Positions 18,660-25,899 of a DNA stretch of 64,000 nt are shown here, one piece after another (positions within the stretch are counted from its first letter, which is position 1; every line of letters begins with the position of its first letter). The stretch covers positions 1 to 64,000 of the forward strand of contig NC_015681.1 in the NCBI RefSeq assembly GCF_000217795.1, given 5' to 3'. Made by a program: the position numbers and the translations under genes. Source of the DNA: Thermodesulfatator indicus DSM 15286 (GTDB lineage Bacteria; Desulfobacterota; Thermodesulfobacteria; Thermodesulfobacteriales; Thermodesulfatatoraceae). The notes beneath the pieces were generated by a model. That model was not told the DNA's origin and ran no database searches. It saw only the letters and a list, made by a program, of their open reading frames with translations.

Positions 18660-20147
18660 ATGGCAGAGCTTTTGATAAACTACGCTCCGTACGAAACAAG
18701 AGTTGCTCTTCTTGAAGATGGAACCCTTGCCGAATTTTATCTCGAACGTCCAAGAGAAAGAGGTTGCGTAGGCAACATCTATAAAGGCCGTGTAGTTCGT
18801 GTTCTTCCTGGTATGAAAGCTGCCTTTGTGGATATTGGCCTTAATCGTACGGCCTTTCTTTACGGAGGAGATCTATGCCCTAGCCTTTTTGAAGCAGAAG
18901 AACTATTTGGCGAATATTTCGCTCAAGAAAAATTTAAAATTCCACCGATAGAAGATGTTTTAAAACCCGGCCAGGAAATTTTGGTGCAAGTAGTCAAGGA
19001 GCCTATTGGTAATAAAGGAGCAAGGCTTACTACGAATGTAACTCTAGCTGGGCGCTACTTGGTTTTTCTGCCAACTATGGGGCATATTGGCATTTCACGA
19101 AAAATTATTGATGAGAAGGAGCGAAAACGCCTAAAAGAACTTATTGAAGGATTACGTCCGTCTAATACCGGTTGGATTATTAGAACAGTAGCCCAAGAAG
19201 CTACCGAAGAAGAAATTAAAACAGAAATCTCTTTTTTAGTTTCTTTGTGGGAAGATATCAAAAAACGCGCCCAAAAAGTTATAGCCCCAGCTTTACTCTA
19301 TGAAGAGCTTGACATAAGTTTAAGGGCAGTACGAGACTTACTAGTAAAAGAAGTATCTTCTCTGGTAATAGATAACCGTCAGGTTTACGAAAAAATTCTT
19401 TCTTATGTAGAAGAGTTAGCCCCTCATTTAAAGGGCTGTATAAAACTCCACGAGCCACCACCTGGAATCTTTGAGGCCTACGGTGTGGAAATAGACTATC
19501 ATCGTTTTTTGGCCCGTAAGGTATGGCTTAAATCAGGGGGCTTTATTGTTATCGAGCCGTGTGAGGCCTTCACCGCTATCGATGTGAATACTGGCCGATT
19601 TGTGGGTAAAGACGACCTTGAAGAAACGGTACTGCGCACGAACCTTGAAGCCGCCAAGGAAATAGCTTACCAATTACGCCTAAGAAATATCGGTGGTCTA
19701 ATTATTATTGACTTTATTGACATGCACCGCCAGGAAAGCCGTGAAAAACTCTATCAAGCTCTCAAACAATTCCTTAGCCGTGACCGGGCCAAAACCAACG
19801 TGCGGCCCATGTCAGAATTCGGTATTATAGAAATGACCAGAGAAAGACGCCGTGAAAGCCTCTATAATCTTCTTATGGAAACCTGCCCTCTTTGCCATGG
19901 AGACGGGGTTATAAAAAGTAAACGCACGGTGTGCTATGAACTTTTCCGCCGTCTTGAACGCATGGGCCCTCATATCAAAGGGAAAAATGTAACAATCAAG
20001 GTACATCCCGATGTGGCTCAGGTCTTAACCGGTGAAGAAATTGAATTTCTTGAAGAAATAGAAAAAAAATTCGAATTTGAGGCCTTAGTAAACGAAGATC
20101 CCGAACTTTACCCCTGGGAATTCAAATTTATTTTGAATTCCAGTTAA
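18660..20147 (+). CDS. rng: Ribonuclease G / E family endoribonuclease
   Basis: A 495-residue RNase G, which matures 16S rRNA 5' ends and helps decay mRNA. The N-terminal S1 domain starts around GNIYKGRVVRVLPGMKAAFVD. The catalytic region has FTAIDVNTGRF and LIIIDFIDM, with the metal-binding aspartates of the family. CPLCHGDG is the zinc-link motif. The length matches RNase G, without the long C-terminal scaffold of RNase E. It follows purine nucleoside phosphorylase with one base between. Confidence 0.95.
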   Translation: MAELLINYAPYETRVALLEDGTLAEFYLERPRERGCVGNIYKGRVVRVLPGMKAAFVDIGLNRTAFLYGGDLCPSLFEAEELFGEYFAQEKFKIPPIEDVLKPGQEILVQVVKEPIGNKGARLTTNVTLAGRYLVFLPTMGHIGISRKIIDEKERKRLKELIEGLRPSNTGWIIRTVAQEATEEEIKTEISFLVSLWEDIKKRAQKVIAPALLYEELDISLRAVRDLLVKEVSSLVIDNRQVYEKILSYVEELAPHLKGCIKLHEPPPGIFEAYGVEIDYHRFLARKVWLKSGGFIVIEPCEAFTAIDVNTGRFVGKDDLEETVLRTNLEAAKEIAYQLRLRNIGGLIIIDFIDMHRQESREKLYQALKQFLSRDRAKTNVRPMSEFGIIEMTRERRRESLYNLLMETCPLCHGDGVIKSKRTVCYELFRRLERMGPHIKGKNVTIKVHPDVAQVLTGEEIEFLEEIEKKFEFEALVNEDPELYPWEFKFILNSS

Positions 20148-20157
20148 TTACACGGAA

Positions 20158-20185
20158 AGACCTCTGAAAAATTTCTCAGAGGTCT
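20158..20185. terminator. Hairpin after rng
   Basis: A perfect 10-base inverted repeat, AGACCTCTGA at 20158-20167 and TCAGAGGTCT at 20176-20185, with an 8-base loop, begins 10 bases after the rng stop codon. The following bases (CTTAGAACAAAA) do not give a run of T on the plus strand. It may therefore work as an RNA-stabilising hairpin or a weak terminator. Confidence 0.5.
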
Positions 20186-20215
20186 CTTAGAACAAAAAAG
20201 AAAAAAAGAGGCAAA

Positions 20216-20241
20216 TGGGGGTTTGGGGGCAAAACCCCCAA
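20216..20241. repeat. G/C-run palindrome between convergent genes
   Basis: TGGGGGTTT, a short G-run spacer, then AAAACCCCCA form a strong stem between the convergent rng and MetE-like genes. Such palindromes are common at gene ends. It could terminate transcription from either side, though neither arm is followed by a long T run. Confidence 0.45.
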
Positions 20242-20301
20242 TGTATCCCAACGGGAAGAAACTTATTAAAAGGTCTGGCAGAGTAAAAATCTCTATTCCC
20301 T

Positions 20302-21345
20302 CTACCTCAAAATAGAAGATACCTCTTTCAAAAGAGACAAAGCTTGTTCAACTAAATCTTCAGGCAAAGTTCCCATGCCACAGCTAGGAGTAATTATGGC
20401 TTGCTCCACTACTTGTTGTATAGACAAACTTCCCTCTTTGGTCAGTTTCTCAAAGGCATTTTCAAGTTGTTTGGCAAGGCTTTCAGCAGAACTTTCTTTT
20501 AAGGCCTCGGGTTTAAGGGTGGGAATGATTCCCCAGGCAATGTTTCCCTTTTTGTTTAATAAAGTGACTATGTCTTTGGTATAAAGCAGGAAACGATCTA
20601 GATAATCAAAGGCATCAAAATTTAAGATATCAATTCCCGCCTCAACCAGCAGATCCCATTCTGTATTAGCACAGACGTGAACCCCTACTATACCCCCTCG
20701 AGCCTTAATTTCTTCAGCTACTTCACCAAGGACCGCCAGCACTTCTTCTCGACTCACGCCTACAAAACTAGAAGAACCAAAACCCGCTAGCGCTGGTTCA
20801 TCGAGAAAAATTATTACCGGAACTTCCAGTTCCTTTAACAAATCTACCTGAAAAGCTGCTTTTAATGCCACCTGTTTGGTTATAATGTCCCTCAAAGTAG
20901 AATCGTAAAAGCAGGCCTTACCATCAGGTGTCTTAAGCCCCGTGGCCAGGGTAAATGGCCCGGTAACCTGGCCTTTAACCGCCAAGGGCTTCGCGCCAGC
21001 AAGTTTTTCTTTCAAGCAGAAAAGTCCTCTGGCCTCCTCGGGAGTGAGCGCAAAAAAGCTTTCCGTTACAGGCTTTCCGGCTTCTTTTACCGCTAGATAC
21101 TCTTCATAAAATTGAAGCATTTGCGGTTCAAAATTTGCGTCAGTAGGGTCTAAAATAAGTTTTTCTGGATTAAATCCAGGAAGGCCCTTTGAAAACTGGA
21201 TTAACATGCCCTCTTGTGGATAAGCTGGCAACTGGGGCCAGCATGGTATTTCGGGGCAATATTTTAAAACAAGCTTTACGGCTTTTTCATGATCTTTGCC
21301 AGGAAAACTCCCCACAATGGTAGGAAAAGCTCTGCCTATAAACAT
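20302..21345 (-). CDS. Short MetE-like methionine synthase
   Basis: A 347-residue protein of the cobalamin-independent methionine synthase/UROD-like fold, equal only to the C-terminal catalytic half of classical MetE (about 750 residues). Probable zinc ligands are seen: VHVCANTEW gives His and Cys, and TPSCGMGTL gives the last Cys, as in MetE. FLDEPALAGFG and NFDAFDYLD are also family-like. Start ATG 21345 is preceded by TTTGGAGG. A start at 21381 would add 12 residues with no ribosome site. Short MetE proteins of archaea and some anaerobes are thought to take the methyl group from a corrinoid protein rather than folate; applying this here is inference. Confidence 0.75.
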   Translation of the reverse strand: MFIGRAFPTIVGSFPGKDHEKAVKLVLKYCPEIPCWPQLPAYPQEGMLIQFSKGLPGFNPEKLILDPTDANFEPQMLQFYEEYLAVKEAGKPVTESFFALTPEEARGLFCLKEKLAGAKPLAVKGQVTGPFTLATGLKTPDGKACFYDSTLRDIITKQVALKAAFQVDLLKELEVPVIIFLDEPALAGFGSSSFVGVSREEVLAVLGEVAEEIKARGGIVGVHVCANTEWDLLVEAGIDILNFDAFDYLDRFLLYTKDIVTLLNKKGNIAWGIIPTLKPEALKESSAESLAKQLENAFEKLTKEGSLSIQQVVEQAIITPSCGMGTLPEDLVEQALSLLKEVSSILR

Positions 21346-21428
21346 TTTTACCTCCAAAGATTTTTGGCTTTTTTCTAACAAAATTTTTTAGGCAAGCCAA
21401 GAAGGATACCACTCTGACAAAAAATGAA

Positions 21429-22507
21429 GGGACAGGCAAAAATTTTCAGGTCTCCCAAAATTCTGCCGATATAAGGGACAGGTGCCGATATAAGGGACAG
21501 GCAAAGAAAAAATTTAGGAGGTCTCTTATGCCACGTATCCCACGTTTTTTCATGAATGATCCACGAGCCGCTTATCATGTAATCTCCCGCACCGCCTTGC
21601 CCGGCCACCATGTCCTCGGCGACGAAGAAAAAGAACACTTACTCCATCTTATTAGTTGGCTCTCGCAGGTCTATTTCGTCGAAGTTTATGGCTTCGCCAT
21701 TATGGGTAACCATTTCCATCTCCTCTGCCGCATGCTCCCTGAAGACCAGTTCTCTGACGAAGAAGTAAAACGCCGCATTCGCCTCTACTACGGCGAGAAA
21801 CGCAAAATTTTCTTCTACGAAGAGGTGCTCAAAAAATGGCGGAAAAGGCTTGGAAATCTTTCTCGATACGTCCAGGACATCAAACAGCGCTTTTCACGCT
21901 GGTATAACAAGCGCGTTGACCGCAAGGGCTATTTCTGGGCTGACAGGTTTAAGTCCGTAATCATTGAAACTGGGGAGGCTTTGCTCAACTGCTTGGCTTA
22001 CATAGAGCTAAACCCGGTGCGGGCAGGAATTGTAGAAAAGCCAGAAAACTACCGCTGGTGCTCGCTAGGATACAGAGCAAGAAGAGGGACAGGCAAAACT
22101 TTTCTGTCGCTTGATATAGGACTTCCGCGGTATGAGGGAAAAAGCGAGAAAGAAAAATTTGAGCTTTTGCGGGAGTTTGTTTATGGCAAGGGCGGGCTTG
22201 GCAAACCAGAACGAGGGACAGGCAAAAATTTAAGACAAAGAGTCAGTTTTTTTACAGAAGGTCTGGCTATCGGAAGCAAAGATTTTGTGAAAAGTGCGGC
22301 CACAAGGTTAAAGAGATTTCTCGGGCTCAAACGAGGAAGAAAAAGTAAAAAGATAAAAGATTGGGCAGATATGGCTTTTATCTGAGCTAAACTTTACTTG
22401 CAATTTTTGGATAAATCTCGGAAAGAAATCTTTAAAAAATAAAATCGAAAATTTCACTTGTCTTTTAATTCGACTGTCCCCCTATTTTAACTGTCCCCCT
22501 ATTTTAA
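21429..22507 (+). mobile_element. RAYT transposon-like unit, copy 1
   Basis: Unit around the first REP-associated tyrosine transposase gene. The left side starts with GGGACAGGCAAA (21429-21440). It then has two tandem copies of a 19-base unit containing GGGACAGG (21464-21501), and another GGGACAGGCAAA at 21494-21505 just before the gene. The right side ends in two tandem copies of CTGTCCCCCTATTTTAA (22474-22490 and 22491-22507). Unlike copy 2, the right end lacks the full GCAAA part of the motif. The limits are my estimate from these ends. Confidence 0.6.
21528..22385 (+). CDS. REP-associated tyrosine transposase (RAYT), copy 1
   Basis: A 285-residue Y1/HUH transposase of the TnpA-REP type. 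The metal-binding motif is MGNHFHLL (His62, His64). The probable catalytic tyrosine is Tyr114 in LSRYVQDIKQRF. KGYFWADRFKSV and YIELNPVRAGIVEKPE are family-typical. The start ATG follows AGGAGG. The N-terminal two-thirds is almost identical to the copy at 45889-46746; the C-terminal third is clearly more diverged. The sequence GGGACAGGCAAA occurs twice inside the gene, in frame as Gly-Thr-Gly-Lys, at 22086-22097 and 22215-22226. Confidence 0.92.
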   Translation: MPRIPRFFMNDPRAAYHVISRTALPGHHVLGDEEKEHLLHLISWLSQVYFVEVYGFAIMGNHFHLLCRMLPEDQFSDEEVKRRIRLYYGEKRKIFFYEEVLKKWRKRLGNLSRYVQDIKQRFSRWYNKRVDRKGYFWADRFKSVIIETGEALLNCLAYIELNPVRAGIVEKPENYRWCSLGYRARRGTGKTFLSLDIGLPRYEGKSEKEKFELLREFVYGKGGLGKPERGTGKNLRQRVSFFTEGLAIGSKDFVKSAATRLKRFLGLKRGRKSKKIKDWADMAFI

Positions 22508-22581
22508 GCTAAGACCAAGGAATTGAATCAATGAATATTGGGTAGTTTTGGAATTTTTGTAAGACAGATTAAAATTTAGAC

Positions 22582-23517
22582 ATGACCAAAAACCCTTTCG
22601 AAGTGCTAGGAATATCTCCTGAAATGGTTAGAGACCTTGATGAAGAGGCCTTATTTGGCCTGGTCAAGGCTTGTTATCGAGCCCTTCAGCGAGCTTACCA
22701 CCCAGACATGCAAACTAACGGCAAAGAAAAGGCAGTAGAACTTAATCTGGCCTTTGAAGCTCTTGATCTTGAACGAAATCCGGATTCTTTTAAGATACAT
22801 CGAAAAGCTTATTTAAGACGACTTTCCCGCCGTACCCAAAAAAAAACTATCGACGATTTAACTAAAAAAGTAGCCACTCTTTTGCGTCAGAAAGAACTCC
22901 TTGCTGAAAATTTTTGGCAACATCTTTTAATTAACTCGGAATCTCCTCGCGCGACTTTATTTCCCGAACAACCAAAAGATTTAAAAGTTACTCTGCTAGA
23001 CCTAGGTCTTAAATTTAATGCCTCTTTTACCGGTTTTGCCAGGCACGTGGCCTTTAAGGAAATACTTTTTGACGAAGAGGGAAAGCTTTATTATCGTTTT
23101 CCCAAAAGGCGATACTTTCAGCCAGTAAATTTTATTACTCTGGTTGGTTCCGTTTCTAGGCGCAAATTAGAAATTTGGCCACTTCTTGAAAAAGAGCCCA
23201 CACCTGAAGCCGCTGAAGACGGTTTACCTGATCTTAAAGCCTTTAAAATATTAAATGCCATTTCAGTAGAAGTATTTAAAAGAACATGTCTTCCCTTGTT
23301 GAAGACTTCTCTTCATGAAAATGCCTATCTATTTTCTTTACATCGACGTTATTCATTAATAGAGCCTCTGGTATTTGTTGAAGGAATGATATTAAAAATA
23401 GAACCAGCTACTTCTAAAGATTTTTCTAAAATAATAAAAAAGTCTGTATCCCAAAAAACTCCAGAATTGCCTTCAGGTTTTTTAGCTTTAACTTCTCACA
23501 AAGACAGTTCTGCCTAA
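22582..23517 (+). CDS. J-domain protein with unknown C-terminal region
   Basis: A 311-residue protein starting with a J domain: NPFEVLGISPE, then the catalytic HPD in RAYHPDMQTNG, then ELNLAFEALD (about 1-65). The remaining 245 residues are basic and helical at first (LRRLSRRTQKKTID). They then become mixed alpha/beta and show no family I recognise. There are no zinc-finger repeats, so it is a type III J-protein that would recruit DnaK to a special client. The 196 bases upstream hold the right end of the RAYT unit and the leader. It is convergent with the HipA-like gene, 3 bases apart. Confidence 0.6.
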   Translation: MTKNPFEVLGISPEMVRDLDEEALFGLVKACYRALQRAYHPDMQTNGKEKAVELNLAFEALDLERNPDSFKIHRKAYLRRLSRRTQKKTIDDLTKKVATLLRQKELLAENFWQHLLINSESPRATLFPEQPKDLKVTLLDLGLKFNASFTGFARHVAFKEILFDEEGKLYYRFPKRRYFQPVNFITLVGSVSRRKLEIWPLLEKEPTPEAAEDGLPDLKAFKILNAISVEVFKRTCLPLLKTSLHENAYLFSLHRRYSLIEPLVFVEGMILKIEPATSKDFSKIIKKSVSQKTPELPSGFLALTSHKDSSA

Positions 23518-23520
23518 ACT

Positions 23521-24732
23521 TTAGACCTTTTTGAAATAAGAAATTCTCTCTTTGACTTTTTCCACAAGCATTTCTGTTCCATTAAAAGAAGCAATTCGGT
23601 CATAATAAATTAAAGCTCTCTCAGCTAAAAGCATTAATTCGCCCTTGGCCACTTCACGCGAAAAACCCATTTTTTGTCCAGCAGCTAATAAATCATCTGG
23701 AGTAATATCATTAGTTTTATCATTTATAGGCATAGTGTGCTCAGACATGCCCCAGAGGTTTCCCACCAAATCATATGCTGGAGATAACCTTAAAGTCTCT
23801 CCATCCCAAAGAAAGGCAAAGTTTTTGAGATGATCATCAGTATTTACGATGAACCAATTAAGCACCATCTGTTTATAAAAGGTCAATACATCTCTTTCTG
23901 GAAAGTGAGAATATTTTTTCACATATTGAGCGGCTACTTCATATCCTTCGTCAAACATTTCAAGGCCTCCCATCACTGTACTTAAAGAAATTAACATAAG
24001 ACGCCCGAGATAAAGGGTTTTAAGAGAAGTGATGTCGAATCTTTTTACCGCAATGCTATATATGTGTTTAGTTTTGACTAGCCAGAAGGTAGGTACTGGA
24101 ATCCCTACATCTCTTGCAAAAGCAAGGCCTTCAACCTCTACCTGAGCAATAGTATTAGGAGCAGGGTCGGTTTTTCCAGGAAATTTTACCAGCCAGGGCT
24201 GGCCATGAAAGTCAACTAAAATAGTTTTGGGTTTAGCACCACCGATATTTACTCCTGTTACGCCGATATAATTGAAGACCTCTTCTACACGCCGTGGATC
24301 AAACTCTGGTATTTCTTCTAGACACTTCTGTAAGGCTCTAAAGTTCACCCAGGTAGGCTTAGGAGGAGAGGAAGCTTCTGTATCTGAAAAAAGAAGAGCC
24401 CCTATACGGGAAGAATCTCCTATTCCTATAGCAAGATGTCTATTACGTATAAAATCAAAATCGTACTTATCTGAAAGGATCTTAAGACCCCAGGTGTCAG
24501 GGATGGTATCATCAAAAATCAGAAGAGGGGGTTTAAGTCCTTCCGTTCTAATAGGTTTATCTGTATAAGGTAGATTTATAGGATCAATGATGAATTTTTT
24601 TGTTTCGTACTGGAAGGTAATCCCTTCTCTATCTATATCTATCCAACCAATATGGTGAGGATAACCTTTGGTATCAACAAACCAAACTTTTAAGCGTCGT
24701 TCTAAAGAAAAATTAAAATGTTCTTCTTTCAT
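23521..24732 (-). CDS. HipA-like Ser/Thr kinase without an adjacent HipB
   Basis: A 403-residue HipA-family kinase. The N-terminal region includes PDTWGLKIL. The loop TGVNIGGAKPKT (about 159-170) matches the gating/P-loop segment. WLVKFPG gives the ATP-binding lysine (Lys183). FIVNTDDHLKNFAFL contains the catalytic Asp299, and SPAYDLVGN the metal-binding Asp321. At the place of the autophosphorylated serine of E. coli HipA (SVAGAQEK) this protein has Asn162 (NIGGAKPK). No small helix-turn-helix HipB gene lies on either side. Its start overlaps the MFS gene by 20 bases. It may be a stand-alone kinase rather than a toxin. Confidence 0.82.
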   Translation of the reverse strand: MKEEHFNFSLERRLKVWFVDTKGYPHHIGWIDIDREGITFQYETKKFIIDPINLPYTDKPIRTEGLKPPLLIFDDTIPDTWGLKILSDKYDFDFIRNRHLAIGIGDSSRIGALLFSDTEASSPPKPTWVNFRALQKCLEEIPEFDPRRVEEVFNYIGVTGVNIGGAKPKTILVDFHGQPWLVKFPGKTDPAPNTIAQVEVEGLAFARDVGIPVPTFWLVKTKHIYSIAVKRFDITSLKTLYLGRLMLISLSTVMGGLEMFDEGYEVAAQYVKKYSHFPERDVLTFYKQMVLNWFIVNTDDHLKNFAFLWDGETLRLSPAYDLVGNLWGMSEHTMPINDKTNDITPDDLLAAGQKMGFSREVAKGELMLLAERALIYYDRIASFNGTEMLVEKVKERISYFKKV

Positions 24733-25837
24733 TTGTTTTAATCATCTTGGGAATAAAAATAATGGGAATTAAAGCAAGAGTGGTAACTCCAGAAATAAAA
24801 AGAGGCCATTGATAGCCCCACTTTTCCCCAAGAGGCCCAAAAATAAGTGAACCAATAAAGCCTCCTAACATGATAGTCAAAGTAATTAAGCCGCTGTTTC
24901 CTCCGATACGCTCAACCCGAAAAAGCTCGGCTATCCCCACATAAGAAAGCACCATTATGGTGCCGTCTCCTACTCCGTGTAACAATCGAAAAACAAGACT
25001 TACCGTAAGATTTTCAATAATCATTCCCATGTGCCCGATTCCAGAAGCCAATAGACCCCAGATTGCAAGAAGGTAAGGGCTCACCCCTTTATTTAACCAG
25101 AGACCTACTGTAAAAGAAGTTAAACCTATCATAGCAAATTCGGCAGACATGTAAAAACCCATACCTAACAAGGAAAGTCTAAGATTTTCCCTCAAGAATA
25201 GACCATAAGAAGTGAATTCTGCCCCCCAGTGAAGATAAAATAAAAAGAGCCAAATCGCAAAAAGAAGCACCGAAGGTTTCCAAAAGTCCTCTCTATAAGT
25301 TTTGAGGCCAAAAGAAATCGGTACGTTTTTGGGAAGAAAATTTTTTATAAGGGAAAGTAGCAAATAGAAACTACCTATTAATTTGAGAATGAAACGAAAA
25401 TCAAGAACTGAAAGTAAAAGACCTCCCGCAATTCCTCCAGGGGTAAAGCCTAACATTCTTACACTGTTAAATATGCCATAAACTTTACCTACATCTCGAG
25501 AGAAGGTTTTCAGAAGTAAAGCATCAAGGCTTACCTTGAAAAGATTTTGACCTACTCCATAAATAAGATAAGCCAACATAAAAAGTGGAAATAAAAAAAT
25601 TTCACTTTTCATCCAAGAAGCAACTCCCATAAGAGCTAGAGCTAGAGCGATTAAATCTCTTGCCAAAAAGCGATCACTAGCAAGCCCTGAGGGAAAAGCA
25701 CTGATAATAGAAGTAATACTAAAAGCAGCGTAAATAATCCCTATTTCTTTTCCTGAAAAACCGCTTTCTTTTAGATAAAGAGGCATAAAAAAAGCAGTAG
25801 TAGCTAAGGCAAAGGCTCCACAGACAGAAAAAAACAA
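24713..25837 (-). CDS. Major facilitator superfamily transporter
   Basis: A 374-residue membrane protein with about 11-12 hydrophobic segments typical of MFS carriers. PSGLASDRFLARDL after the second segment resembles the MFS loop 2-3 motif (GxxxDRxGRR). The start is a TTG, the only possible start before an in-frame stop; the first membrane segment begins at once, so the N-terminus is unusually short. It overlaps the HipA-like gene by 20 bases, so both are probably one transcript. The substrate is unknown. Confidence 0.75.
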   Translation of the reverse strand: MFFSVCGAFALATTAFFMPLYLKESGFSGKEIGIIYAAFSITSIISAFPSGLASDRFLARDLIALALALMGVASWMKSEIFLFPLFMLAYLIYGVGQNLFKVSLDALLLKTFSRDVGKVYGIFNSVRMLGFTPGGIAGGLLLSVLDFRFILKLIGSFYLLLSLIKNFLPKNVPISFGLKTYREDFWKPSVLLFAIWLFLFYLHWGAEFTSYGLFLRENLRLSLLGMGFYMSAEFAMIGLTSFTVGLWLNKGVSPYLLAIWGLLASGIGHMGMIIENLTVSLVFRLLHGVGDGTIMVLSYVGIAELFRVERIGGNSGLITLTIMLGGFIGSLIFGPLGEKWGYQWPLFISGVTTLALIPIIFIPKMIKTNERRTF

Positions 25838-25870
25838 AGAAGGAAAAGATTTTTTGTCACTTTAAATTTT

Positions 25871-25892
25871 AAGGGGCACTTTTGTGCCCCTT
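25871..25892. terminator. Hairpin after ppsA
   Basis: AAGGGGCAC and GTGCCCCTT form a perfect 9-base stem around a TTTT loop, 8 bases past the ppsA stop. There is no strong T run after it on the minus strand. The GGGGCAC...GTGCCCC stem is also seen after bioB. Confidence 0.55.
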
Positions 25893-25899
25893 AGTTTAG

